This document shows positions 26,361-35,255 of a stretch of DNA of 64,000 nt, in pieces; within the stretch, counting starts at the first letter, position 1; the number at the start of each line of letters is the position of its first letter. The stretch spans positions 53,424-117,423 of the forward strand of contig JADGAV010000003.1 of assembly GCA_015231825.1 (NCBI GenBank). The letters run 5' to 3'. The notes under the pieces were generated by a model. It had not been told where the DNA came from, did not search any database, and saw only the letters and a list, made by a program, of their open reading frames with translations. Position numbers and translations under genes: made by a program. The DNA comes from SAR324 cluster bacterium. GTDB lineage: Bacteria > SAR324 > NAC60-12.

Positions 26361-26840
26361 ATGGCAAAACTACAGATTCGCCCACGTTTCCAGATGTCGG
26401 TTTCCCTGAGCCCGGAAGAAGTGAGGACTCGGATCCATAACGAATTAGGGAAAACACAAAAATCCATCACCGGGAAGCTTCTGACCGATTTTATTTTGCT
26501 GAATATTGCAGAAGAACAACAGCACTACTGGTCTCCAGAACTGAGTCTTGAAATCAAAGAGCAGCCCGAAGGTTCATTGATAAAAGGTATTTTTGGTCCA
26601 AAGTCTGCGGTTTGGACCATGTTTGCCAGTTTTTATGCCTTGAATTTGTTTATTGGCGTGATTGGCGCGATGTTTGGCATTTCTCAATGGATGATCGATC
26701 AATATTCTTACGGTTTTTGGGCAATTCCAGTCTCTTTGCTTCTTTTCTTTAGCGCTTACGGAATTGCTTATGCCGGTCAAAAACTGGCTCACGAAGAAAT
26801 AGTGCTCCTGCAGGCTTTTCTCAAGAACGCATTGAAGTGA
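26361..26840 (+). CDS. small two-helix membrane protein
   Basis: A 159-residue protein (start ATG 26361, in a frame open further upstream). The first 85 residues are soluble (KLQIRPRFQMSVSLSPEEVRTRI, split around a conserved-looking HNELGK, then HYWSPELSLEI), followed by two transmembrane helices (about 88-107 and 117-139) and a short amphipathic tail. The soluble part with KLQIRPRF..SVSLS resembles unnamed proteins of Bacteroidetes and deltaproteobacteria. Function unknown. Confidence 0.65.
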   Translation: MAKLQIRPRFQMSVSLSPEEVRTRIHNELGKTQKSITGKLLTDFILLNIAEEQQHYWSPELSLEIKEQPEGSLIKGIFGPKSAVWTMFASFYALNLFIGVIGAMFGISQWMIDQYSYGFWAIPVSLLLFFSAYGIAYAGQKLAHEEIVLLQAFLKNALK

Positions 26841-26938
26841 TCAAATTCCCTCTGACGATCTTCTCCGAAGTTAAAAAAGCGAATGCGGTATTGTGGACAA
26901 AATGAATATTTCCATACTCTTGACACGGATTTTTCCAA

Positions 26939-27460
26939 ATGAGATTTCGGGATGAAAAAATTTTGATTCGTGAAGCATGTGAATTTGATTTCCAAAAAAT
27001 TGTTGATATCAATGACGCAGAAGTTCGGCACACCAGCCCGATGAACATCGGTCAACTGCACGATCTCAACCGCCTTTCTGACTATCACAAGGTGGCAGAG
27101 ATTGCAGGGAATATTACCGCCTTTTTGCTGGCAATGAGAGAGAACTGTTCTTATCGAAGTGATAATTATCAGTGGTTTTCTGCACGATATGCCAATTTTC
27201 TTTATATAGACAGGATTGTTGTTGATGCCAAATTCTCAGGCTTAAAGATTGGTACGATGTTGTACCAGAATATTTTTGAATACGCCCGTTCAAACAGGAT
27301 TTCTCTGCTCACATGCGAGTACAACACGATCCCTCCCAATGAACCCTCTCGCCAATTTCACGAGAAATTCGGGTTTAAGGAAGTCGGAGAACAATGGCTT
27401 GCTGCCCGGACGAAGAAAGTTTCAATGCAAGCAGCAGAAATAGAACACTATGACGATTGA
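26939..27460 (+). CDS. GNAT family N-acetyltransferase
   Basis: A 173-residue single-domain GNAT. Motif A is FLYIDRIVVDAKFSGLKIGTMLYQNIFEYA with the acetyl-CoA loop K-x-x-G-x-M-L (the residues are given in parts), followed by LLTCEYNTIPPNEPSRQFHEKFGFKEVGEQ, the usual strand-5/helix segment with FxEKxGF. The C-terminus adds a short TKKVSMQ strand. The similar RimI-like acetyltransferases act on protein N-termini or small molecules. It overlaps the next gene by 11 bp, suggesting co-expression. Confidence 0.8.
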   Translation: MRFRDEKILIREACEFDFQKIVDINDAEVRHTSPMNIGQLHDLNRLSDYHKVAEIAGNITAFLLAMRENCSYRSDNYQWFSARYANFLYIDRIVVDAKFSGLKIGTMLYQNIFEYARSNRISLLTCEYNTIPPNEPSRQFHEKFGFKEVGEQWLAARTKKVSMQAAEIEHYDD

Positions 27461-27773
27461 ACAAAGAAACAACATCGATTTCATCAGCACGGACAGCGAT
27501 GACGGAAGCGTGATTTTGTCCATTTCTGATCATCTCGCCTGGGATGAAAAAAATGCCCACCTGATGATGCTGCAGGAAAAAGTAAATGAATATCTGAAGT
27601 ATATAGAAAGTGAGGAAATCTATAACTCTTATCCGGACGCCAAAGGAAAACCAATAAAAATTATTGTTTTTTTGAAACATGATCCAACCGACCTGGTTAA
27701 GGAATTCTTTCGTGCCGCACAAGAAGTTTGTCGGCAGTTGGAAGTTTCGATCGAATATGAAATGATCGAATGA
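27450..27773 (+). CDS. DUF6572-like small protein
   Basis: A 107-residue acidic cytosolic protein: IDFISTDSDDGSVILSISDH, then AHLMMLQEKVNEYLKYIESEEIY and KIIVFLKHDP, matching the layout of DUF6572 proteins, which are small and often encoded near toxins or immunity-like proteins. Its start lies inside the preceding acetyltransferase gene (11-bp overlap). An acetyltransferase plus small partner pair superficially resembles GNAT-toxin modules, but the order and partner are not those of TacT/TacA, so no such claim is made. Confidence 0.6.
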   Translation: MTIEQRNNIDFISTDSDDGSVILSISDHLAWDEKNAHLMMLQEKVNEYLKYIESEEIYNSYPDAKGKPIKIIVFLKHDPTDLVKEFFRAAQEVCRQLEVSIEYEMIE

Positions 27774-27885
27774 TCTGCACTTTTCCAGACATCAATGCCG
27801 ACATGTTGGACACGATTCCTATCTTTAAAAGCGCAGGCGATCCGTATCTTCAGTGCAGGTGAACTGCAAAGTGACTGGAACATTC

Positions 27886-28848
27886 ATGGACTCTAAACTG
27901 ATCGAAGCACCCAATTATTCACCCCATACCTTTTTAGACTTTCCTCTGATGCAAGACCTCGAAAACTTTGAAGCAGATATTGCAATTCTGGGAATTCCTT
28001 TTGGGATGCCATACGATGCTTCTTCAATGGCAAATGATCAAAGCCGAGCACCGGATGCCCTCCGTCAATTTTCGAACAAAGCAGACATTTATTATTCACG
28101 GAATCACTATGATTGGGATCTTCGGGGGCCACTCCTTGCCGGGCGGAACATCAAAGTCGTAGACTGCGGAAATGTAACAGCCGATGCTGCAGATCATGGA
28201 CAACATTACCTCCGGGCCGAACAAGCCGCCCGCAAAATTTTTTCTCAGAATACGACCCTGATTACCCTGGGAGGTGATCATGGAGTGCCGATTCCTGTGA
28301 TGCGGGCTCTTCAAATTTTTGAAAGAAAAGTAACGCTGGTGCACATCGATGCACACCTGGATTGGCGCCATGAAATCAACGGGGAGACCGAGGGTTATTC
28401 CAGTCCAATCAGAAGAGCGTCCGAACTGCCGTGGATCGGCGATATCATTCAGATCGGGATGAGAGGCATTGGGAGTGCAACGACGCAGGAGGTTGAAGAT
28501 GCAATCGCCTATGGCGCAACAATCATAGACGCCTATGAAATGCATGATGCCGGAATCGATGCAGTAATCGACCAAATCCCTGATGGCGGCCCCTACTATC
28601 TGACAATTGATGCGGATGGACTGGATCCGGCTATTATGCCTGCCGTAATGGCTCAAACTCCAGGCGGCCTTTCCTGGATTCAAATCAGAAAACTTGTACA
28701 TGGCTTAATAAAAAAAGGAAGAGTACTGGGAATGGATCTCGTTGAAATTGCACCGTCGCATGATCTTGGACAGATCACAATGATCCATGCGGAACGACTC
28801 TTGTGCAACTTCATTGGTGCCTGCGTGCGAGCCGGATATTATGATTAA
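27886..28848 (+). CDS. agmatinase/arginase family ureohydrolase
   Basis: A 320-residue ureohydrolase. Manganese-ligand motifs are visible: GGDHGVPIPV (His), VHIDAHLDW (Asp-x-His-x-Asp) and LTIDADGLDPAIMPAV (Asp-x-Asp), with Glu in DLVEIAPSHD, and the N-terminal GIPFGMPYDA. It hydrolyses a guanidino compound to urea plus amine; agmatine and guanidinobutyrate/propionate are possible. Start ATG 27886 fits best with the family N-terminus. The following cupin gene is 15 bp downstream. Confidence 0.9.
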   Translation: MDSKLIEAPNYSPHTFLDFPLMQDLENFEADIAILGIPFGMPYDASSMANDQSRAPDALRQFSNKADIYYSRNHYDWDLRGPLLAGRNIKVVDCGNVTADAADHGQHYLRAEQAARKIFSQNTTLITLGGDHGVPIPVMRALQIFERKVTLVHIDAHLDWRHEINGETEGYSSPIRRASELPWIGDIIQIGMRGIGSATTQEVEDAIAYGATIIDAYEMHDAGIDAVIDQIPDGGPYYLTIDADGLDPAIMPAVMAQTPGGLSWIQIRKLVHGLIKKGRVLGMDLVEIAPSHDLGQITMIHAERLLCNFIGACVRAGYYD

Positions 28849-28863
28849 ATATCAAAAAAAGCA

Positions 28864-29262
28864 ATGATGCCAAAAGCAATACCTGTTTCAATAAAAAAAG
28901 CATTCGAGACCCTCTGTTTTTTAGAAAACCGGACGCCGGAAACAACTGTTGAAGAAGCAAAGGATGCTTTTGCAATCCTTTCCGAATTCCGGGACGGCGG
29001 CATTTTTATCGGACACTATGCTGGCAATAGTGAATGGGAACGGCATTCAAATGGAGATGAAATCGTTTTCAATCTTGAAGGAGAAACCACCCTGATTCTT
29101 CTTTCCAACGGGAATGAAGTCTCCAATATCTTGAGAGAGGGCGAGTTGCTCGTTGTTCCCCAAAATGTGTGGCACCGTTTTGAAACGCCCAGGGGAGTCA
29201 AGGTCATGACCATTACTCCGCAACCCACGGATCATAGTATAAAAAAACCAGAACATGTATAG
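28864..29262 (+). CDS. cupin domain protein
   Basis: A 132-residue single cupin. Motif 1 reads ERHSNGDEIVFNLEGETTL (H...E, with the second His of the usual HxH replaced by the Ser-Asn-Gly-Asp stretch) and motif 2 reads LVVPQNVWHRFETPRGV with a His. It starts 15 bp after the ureohydrolase stop, probably in its operon. Such small cupins can be metal-dependent isomerases or dioxygenases, or sensors. Substrate unknown. Confidence 0.82.
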   Translation: MMPKAIPVSIKKAFETLCFLENRTPETTVEEAKDAFAILSEFRDGGIFIGHYAGNSEWERHSNGDEIVFNLEGETTLILLSNGNEVSNILREGELLVVPQNVWHRFETPRGVKVMTITPQPTDHSIKKPEHV

Positions 29263-29437
29263 CAACCTGTTTAAAAAATTTAAAACAACGCTCCATTTTT
29301 TAACTGCAAAAAGTCAGTCTCCCCGAAATCGAATTCTGTGCCAACCTGACTCCAGGCAGAATTTCCCGACAAAGGGAAGCTTTCTAAAATAAACCTTGTA
29401 GAAGGTAAGCAAATTTTTAATTCAGCCAGAAATCAAT

Positions 29438-30433
29438 ATGACAAAATTTTCTATTCTTGATCTCTCCCCGATCACCCAGGGAAGCACTCCGGCCGATGCC
29501 CTGCACAATTCACTGGATTTGGCAAAGCATGCTGAACAATGGGGGTATGAAAGATACTGGGTGGCAGAACATCACAACATGAAGGGGATTGCCAGTGCCG
29601 CAACTTCCGTGGTGATCGGATATATAGCGGGCGGTACCTCCTCCATCCGGGTCGGGGCGGGAGGTATCATGCTGCCAAATCACTCCCCCCTGGTGATTGC
29701 CGAACAATTCGGCACACTCGCTTCGCTTTACCCTGGCCGAATCGACCTGGGCCTGGGGCGCGCACCGGGTACCGATCAAATAACCTCTCAGGCTTTGCGA
29801 AGAACCTTGAGCGGGAGCTCTGATGATTTTCCAAGAGATGTTGTGGAACTCCAGCAGTATCTCAAAAAGGAGGAATCAGGCCAGCGGGTCGTTGCCGTCC
29901 CTGGCGCCGGAACGAATGTTCCTTTGTGGATCCTGGGATCCAGCCTTTTTGGAGCCCAGCTGGCAGCAATTCTCGGTTTGCCGTTTGCTTTCGCTTCCCA
30001 CTTTGCTCCAGCACACATGATGCAGGCGATTTCTATCTACCGTGAACGTTTTGAACCTTCAGAACAGCAGAAAGAACCCTACGTCATGCTTGGCTACAAT
30101 ATTTGTGCAGCTGAGACTGATGACGAAGCACAATACCTGAGATCCTCCGCATTGCAGGCATTTCTCAGTCTTCGGCATGGTTTTCCCATTCAACTGCCTC
30201 CTCCGATTAAAAATTTTGGAGAATCAATGAGCGGTCAGGATCACGCCTTGATATCACAAATCAACAGTTGTTCCGCGGTGGGTTCTTTTGACACTGTCAA
30301 GGAAGGGATGGCCCGGTTCATTGAGCAGACCGGGGCCAATGAACTGATGCTGGTCTGTGCTATTTATGACCATCAAAAAAGAGTTCGTTCCATCGAACTT
30401 GCTGCAGAGGCTGGTAAAGAAATCGCTTCCTGA
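29438..30433 (+). CDS. LLM-class flavin-dependent oxidoreductase (MsnO8-like)
   Basis: A 331-residue luciferase-like TIM-barrel oxidoreductase. Characteristic segments are [16 protein letters not shown] at the N-terminus, [19 protein letters not shown] [55 protein letters not shown] and the C-terminal [14 protein letters not shown]. The N-terminal and [13 protein letters not shown] features define the subgroup of short-chain LLM enzymes using FMN rather than F420. It has a 175-bp upstream gap, so it probably has its own promoter. Substrate unknown. Confidence 0.88.
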   Translation: MTKFSILDLSPITQGSTPADALHNSLDLAKHAEQWGYERYWVAEHHNMKGIASAATSVVIGYIAGGTSSIRVGAGGIMLPNHSPLVIAEQFGTLASLYPGRIDLGLGRAPGTDQITSQALRRTLSGSSDDFPRDVVELQQYLKKEESGQRVVAVPGAGTNVPLWILGSSLFGAQLAAILGLPFAFASHFAPAHMMQAISIYRERFEPSEQQKEPYVMLGYNICAAETDDEAQYLRSSALQAFLSLRHGFPIQLPPPIKNFGESMSGQDHALISQINSCSAVGSFDTVKEGMARFIEQTGANELMLVCAIYDHQKRVRSIELAAEAGKEIAS

Positions 30434-30494
30434 AATGAACACACCCGTCCGAAAGTTATTCAATTCTGTTTTTGATCATTGGAAGCTTCCTATC

Positions 30495-30518
30495 CCGAGT
30501 TTCGGCTCTTTTTTTCGG
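30495..30518 (+). terminator. weak rho-independent terminator candidate
   Basis: A short GC hairpin (CCGA-GTT-TCGG) is followed by C-T-C and a run of seven T, about 60 bp after the LLM oxidoreductase stop. The stem is only 4 bp, so this is a weak call. Confidence 0.3.
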
Positions 30519-30610
30519 TTAAAATGTGTTTTTGTTATTAAAAACATCCATCAGGGGAAGGCATCAACATAGAGTACGACCTCTATTTGATGCCCAAGAG
30601 GGAACAGGGG

Positions 30611-31891
30611 TCAATTCGAATTGGATAGATGAAGCGGGGCGGCATTCAGAGTCTGCATAAAAACCTGCATGCCGTAGTGAATTGCGATCATTCCGCCGAT
30701 CTCCATAATTTGTGCTTCTGTGTAAAATGATTTGCCTTCATCATAGAAAGCCTTATTCAACTTTTCGGGATCACGGTACATCAGAAAACCGTAACGAAGA
30801 GCCCATTTTTCTGCAGGGGTGAATTGAAGGTCATTTTCAAAATCGCCGCAACCTGCTTCGATGCGTGCTTCCGTCAATCCACCCTGGATAGCAATCTGAG
30901 AACGAAGATTAGCAAAATAGGGATCCCCTGCTCGACGGGCCAGCTGGATACGGATGATTTCTTTAAGCTGATGATCAACGTTTCCTTTGAGATGGGCTTC
31001 ACGCATTGCTCCAAAAAGAGCTTTAGCATAACTTGGAACACGTCCCAAAATCAAAACAAAGAGAGAATCCGGTACCTGCGACTCTTCCGACTGTTCCAGC
31101 ATTTTTTGAAGTTCCTGATCACTGATTTCATCTTGAGACAGCGGTTGAAGCATCAGCTTTCCATTTTTCGGAATTGAATAATCCAAAGGAGTTTTGGCAT
31201 TGTCTTCGTTCTCGGCAGGTTTCGACGGGGTGGTTTGAGCTGCATGCGATTCCTGATGCCCTGATTGACATTCAGACTTCGACTGTTTCAACAAAGAAAT
31301 CGGCCGAGGCCCGTAAAGGCGCCGTGACTCTTCCTGGTCGACAAGTTCTCCCTCAGGAGAAAACATGGGATAGAAATCAAGGGTTCCAAAAAATGTGTGG
31401 TAACCGACATTAAACCCGATGAACGTACCCAGTTCAATAATCTCTTCTTCATTAAAGAAGGATTTCAGGTCTTCATAGAAACGCTCATCAATTTTCCCGG
31501 GATCGGTTCCCATCAGTTCACTGTAACGAAGTGCAATTTTCTCCGCTTCTGTGAATTGATCACTGTTCCGGTAGTTGTCAATCCCCTCATCGATACGTTC
31601 TTCTGTCAATCCCATCTGCTTCGCCGAAGCAGAACGCACGTTTCCTCAATAATTGCAGTTCGCCATCCGTGAGAGCTGCACACGGATCACTTCTTTGAGT
31701 TGATGATCAACTTTTCCGGAATTGAAGACCGTTCCCCAGGCAATATAAAGGGCTTTTGAAAGCTCTTGATTGTGTCCCTGAATCGCATGAAATGCAGGAT
31801 CCGGTGCGCGGTATTTCAGACACTTGTTGACAAAAGGCCCCAATTTGCCTTTTTTTAAATCTTCGACTGCCAGCATGGTTATGTTGGACAT
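30611..31891 (-). CDS. selenocysteine-containing double carboxymuconolactone decarboxylase/AhpD-like protein
   Basis: Two frames separated by one TGA (31648-31646 on the minus strand) are in phase and together make one 426-residue protein. Domain 1 (about 1-165) is a CMD/AhpD fold: VDHQLKEVIRVQLSRM, then A-N-C79-N-Y-U82-G-N and QMGLTEERIDEG. This is a C-x-x-U at the position of the catalytic CxxC of AhpD-type peroxidases/reductases. A polar low-complexity linker (about 180-255) leads to domain 2 with VDHQLKEIIRIQLARRAGDPYFANLRSQ split likewise: there C and U are replaced by Asp and Phe, so domain 2 is an inactive duplicate. An 8-bp hairpin follows the TGA. Likely a peroxide- or thiol-linked redox enzyme. 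AhpD-like selenoproteins are known from marine metagenomes. Confidence 0.9.
31615..31633 (-). promoter_or_regulatory. predicted bacterial SECIS hairpin of the CMD selenoprotein
   Basis: On the minus strand, 12 nt after the TGA, TCTGCTTC (31633-31626) pairs perfectly with GAAGCAGA (31622-31615) around a GGC loop (31625-31623). The loop starts 21 nt after the TGA, within the range of bacterial SECIS elements. The perfect 8-bp stem lies inside coding sequence, where such pairing is otherwise unexpected. Confidence 0.78.
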
Positions 31892-32133
31892 GTAGACTCC
31901 TATGCGGTTCTTGAGAAAGGAACATCATGTTTTCGAGCCCAGAGACTAGCACTATTTTCAAATGAGATGCAACGAATTTTACTGTGGAAACCTGAAAATT
32001 TTTTCCTTTACACAGTCTATCTTTTTTTGAGAGAGTGGCACCCGGAAGCGGAGGCTTTTAAATTTTGCTTTTACAAAATGATCTGATTTTCAAATGCATC
32101 ATTCTTTTTGGACATTCAACCATGGAGTTGAAC

Positions 32134-34083
32134 ATGACACGCCTGTTTCAGAAAGGGCTCGCCACATTGGCCGGCCTGCTGGTTTCAGTGAGTTTGATCA
32201 TGGCACAAACCATCAATTTACGATTGATGGAGACCTCTGACATTCATGTCCATGTAATGAATTATGACTATTACCAGGACAAGGAAAGTCACACTTTTGG
32301 CCTGGCGAAAACAGCGTCTCTGATAAAAATTGCCCGTTCTGAAGCAGACAATGTTCTTTTGTTTGACAATGGGGATTTGATTCAGGGGAACCCGATGGGC
32401 GACTATATGGCAAAGGGCCGCATACTGCGTTTCGGGGAAGTCCATCCTGTCCACAAGGCAATGAATTTATTAAGTTATGATGCAGGAAACGTAGGAAATC
32501 ACGAATTCAATTATGGAATCGAATTTTTAATGAAAGCCTTGCATGGCGCCAATTTCCCTTACGTGGTTTCCAATGTTTACATGGATGACGGCGACAAGGA
32601 TCCTGACAATGATCATCCCTATTTTCAACCCTATGTGATATTAAACCGTTCATTCATTGATGAAGCAGGAGCAAACCATATTCTTCGTGTCGGGGTAATT
32701 GGTTTTCTTCCTCCTCAGATCATGGTCTGGGATCACCGGCACTTGAAAGGAAAAGTAATCGCGAAAGACATTGTAGAAAGCGCCAGAAAATTTATCCCGG
32801 AGATGCAGGCCAAAGGGGCGGATCTGATCATCGCGCTTTCTCATTCAGGACTCAGTGAAAAGCCGGCCCGGGGGATGGATGAAAACGCCTCCTATTATCT
32901 CTCCAAAGTCGAAGGTATCAGTGCAATCCTTTTTGGGCATTCTCACCTTACTTTTCCCGGAAACAGTTTTGTCAATGTCCGCGGAGTTGATAATGAGCGG
33001 GGGACTGTTTTCGGAATTCCTGCAGTCATGCCCGGGTTTTGGGGCTCTCATTTGGGTTTGATTGACCTGGTTCTCAAACGGCACAAAAATCGCTGGTATG
33101 TGGTGGATTCTCAATCCGAGAACCGTCCTGTTTATAAACGTGAAGGGAGCAAAGAGATTCCCCTCGTCGATGCACACCCCGCCATTGTTGCAGCCGTTAA
33201 AACTGAACATGATGCCACGCTTGCTTATGTCCGACGAAAGGTGGGAGAAGTGGTTGCCCGAATCAACAGCTTTTTCGCTCTGGTTCAAGACGATCCTTCT
33301 GTCCAACTCGTAAATATTGCTCAAAAATGGTATGTGGAGCAAATCGTCCAGGGTACTGAACTGGAGCGTTACCCCATTCTTTCTGCCGCAGCCCCTTTTA
33401 AAGCAGGAGGACGCGGGGGACCCGATAATTTCACGGACATTCCGGCAGGAACAATTGCTCTAAAAAACGTCGCGGATCTCTATATTTATCCCAATGATCT
33501 CAAGGTTGTCCTGTTGACAGGCTCCCAGGTTCGAGAATGGCTGGAGCGGTCTGCCGGAATTTTCAATCAAATTGATCCAGGCGATTCAAAGGAGCAAAAA
33601 CTCATCAACCCCAATTTTCCTTCCTACAATTTTGATGTAATCGACGGGGTCAGCTATGAAATCGACATCACCCAACCTTCCAAATTCAGCCCGCAAGGAG
33701 GATTGCATAAACCGGGTGCACGGCGAATCAAGAATTTGCATTTCCAGGGACAGGCAATCGATTTGAATCGAAAATTCCTGGTGGCAACCAACAATTACCG
33801 GGCAGGCGGCGGCGGCCATTTCCCGGCTATGGACGGTTCGACAATCGTGATCGACGCCCCCGATAAAAATCGTGACATTCTCGCTAATTTTTTTTTGAAC
33901 CAGAAAAAAATAAATCCCTCCGCTGACAGCAACTGGAAATTCAGTCCCATTCAGGGTCAGGTTAAAATCGTTTTTGAAACTTCACCAAAAGCGCGAAAAA
34001 TGATCGATGAGCATCAGCAAATGAGCTTTGTTCGCACGAACGATAAGGGCTTTGCCGTGGTAAAACTGGACTTCAGTCAATGA
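32134..34083 (+). CDS. cpdB: 2',3'-cyclic-nucleotide 2'-phosphodiesterase/3'-nucleotidase (CpdB-like)
   Basis: A 649-residue periplasmic enzyme. A signal peptide (about 1-25, ending IMAQ) precedes a calcineurin-like metallophosphatase domain with METSDIHVHV (Asp, His), FDNGDLIQGNP (Asp-x-x), GNHEFNYG (Asn-His-Glu), LSHSG (His) and LFGHSHL (His-x-His), and the C-terminal 5'-nucleotidase domain with NNYRAGGGGHFP, where aromatic and Arg residues bind the base. CpdB degrades 2',3'-cyclic nucleotides and 3'-nucleotides for phosphate and nucleoside scavenging. Start ATG 32134 is preceded by GGAG at 7-nt spacing; the frame is open from 32065. Confidence 0.92.
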   Translation: MTRLFQKGLATLAGLLVSVSLIMAQTINLRLMETSDIHVHVMNYDYYQDKESHTFGLAKTASLIKIARSEADNVLLFDNGDLIQGNPMGDYMAKGRILRFGEVHPVHKAMNLLSYDAGNVGNHEFNYGIEFLMKALHGANFPYVVSNVYMDDGDKDPDNDHPYFQPYVILNRSFIDEAGANHILRVGVIGFLPPQIMVWDHRHLKGKVIAKDIVESARKFIPEMQAKGADLIIALSHSGLSEKPARGMDENASYYLSKVEGISAILFGHSHLTFPGNSFVNVRGVDNERGTVFGIPAVMPGFWGSHLGLIDLVLKRHKNRWYVVDSQSENRPVYKREGSKEIPLVDAHPAIVAAVKTEHDATLAYVRRKVGEVVARINSFFALVQDDPSVQLVNIAQKWYVEQIVQGTELERYPILSAAAPFKAGGRGGPDNFTDIPAGTIALKNVADLYIYPNDLKVVLLTGSQVREWLERSAGIFNQIDPGDSKEQKLINPNFPSYNFDVIDGVSYEIDITQPSKFSPQGGLHKPGARRIKNLHFQGQAIDLNRKFLVATNNYRAGGGGHFPAMDGSTIVIDAPDKNRDILANFFLNQKKINPSADSNWKFSPIQGQVKIVFETSPKARKMIDEHQQMSFVRTNDKGFAVVKLDFSQ

Positions 34084-34108
34084 TTGAATTGTGTCTGAGA
34101 AACATTAT

Positions 34109-35251
34109 ATGAAAAGAGATTTGTTTTCAGAGGAACATCGAATTTTTCAGGATTCGTTCCGCGCGTTTGTACAAAAGGAAATTGTTCCCTACCATCAGCA
34201 ATGGGAAGAAGACGGAATTGTTCCAAGAGATCTTTGGGAGAAAGCAGGCAGACAGGGATATTTGCTGCCCAACGCCCCCGAGGAATATGGAGGCAGCGGA
34301 GCGGATGATTTTTTGTTTTCTGTAATCGTTGCCGAGGAATTGGGACGTGCGGCTGCTTCCGGGGTGGGATTTGTTCTGCAAAACAATATCTTCGCTCCCT
34401 ACATCATGCGCTATGCCAATCAAGAGCAGAAACAGCGCTGGCTGCCAAAGCTGATTTCCGGCGAGTCAATCGGAGCGATCGCTATGACCGAACCCTCCAC
34501 CGGGAGCGATCTGGCAGCGGTCCAGACAAGCGCAATCCGGCATGGAGACCACTATCTGGTAAATGGAGCTAAAACTTTTATTACCAATGGGATTCACAGC
34601 GATTTAGTGATTGTCGTCGCCAAGACTGAACCCTCTCAAAAGCACAGGGGGATGAGCCTGGTGATGGTGGAACGCGGGATGGAAGGATTTGAACGTGGTA
34701 GAAATCTGAAAAAAATGGGAATGAAAGCTCAGGATACTGCGGAACTTTTTTTCTCCGATGTCAAGGTGCCAGTGGAAAACCTGCTTGGTGAGGAAGGGCA
34801 GGGATTTGAGTATTTACGTCGCAATCTTGCCGAGGAACGTTTGATTGTTGCGGTGGGCTGTGTTGCCACAGCGGAAAGTGCATTGGACTGGACTCTGGAC
34901 TACTGCAAAAAAAGAACAGCCTTTGGCAAAGCAATCGGATCTTTTCAGAATTCCAGATTCAAATTGGCGGAAATGAAGACCGAAATCTCCATTGGCCGCG
35001 TTTTTGTGGACCAGTGTATTCAAGATCACCGGAATGGGAACTTAACTTCAGAAACAGCTGCGATGGCCAAATGGTGGTGTTCTGATCTTCTGGTGCGGGT
35101 AACTTATCAGGGGACCCAGCTCCATGGAGGCTACGGGTACATGCTTGAATATCCTATCACCCGAGCCTTTGCAGATGCACGAATCAATCCGGTTTTTGCG
35201 GGGAGCAATGAAATCATGAAAGAAATTATCGGACGATCGATGGGAGTTTAA
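34109..35251 (+). CDS. acyl-CoA dehydrogenase (long-chain type)
   Basis: A 380-residue FAD acyl-CoA dehydrogenase catalysing the first step of beta-oxidation. MTEPSTGSDLAA and FITNG at the flavin/substrate interface, RTAFGKAIGSFQNSRFKLAEM and the C-terminal GGYGYMLEYPITRAFADARI and FAGSNEIMKEIIGR are the usual signatures. NLAEERL carries the Glu that in long-chain-type enzymes serves as catalytic base (Glu near 254) in place of the C-terminal one, where Gly-Ser-Asn-Glu is retained. It is followed 5 bp later by a PLP decarboxylase gene. Confidence 0.9.
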   Translation: MKRDLFSEEHRIFQDSFRAFVQKEIVPYHQQWEEDGIVPRDLWEKAGRQGYLLPNAPEEYGGSGADDFLFSVIVAEELGRAAASGVGFVLQNNIFAPYIMRYANQEQKQRWLPKLISGESIGAIAMTEPSTGSDLAAVQTSAIRHGDHYLVNGAKTFITNGIHSDLVIVVAKTEPSQKHRGMSLVMVERGMEGFERGRNLKKMGMKAQDTAELFFSDVKVPVENLLGEEGQGFEYLRRNLAEERLIVAVGCVATAESALDWTLDYCKKRTAFGKAIGSFQNSRFKLAEMKTEISIGRVFVDQCIQDHRNGNLTSETAAMAKWWCSDLLVRVTYQGTQLHGGYGYMLEYPITRAFADARINPVFAGSNEIMKEIIGRSMGV

Positions 35252-35255
35252 CAGC

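Noticed and set aside
31219..31230. tmRNA-like word (gtttcgacggg)
   Set aside because: Lies inside the linker of the CMD selenoprotein gene, no acceptor stem or tag frame; chance match.
31646..31891. Separate 81-residue protein upstream of the CMD protein
   Set aside because: It ends exactly at CxxC-type motif position and is in phase with the following frame; two genes would each contain half a domain.
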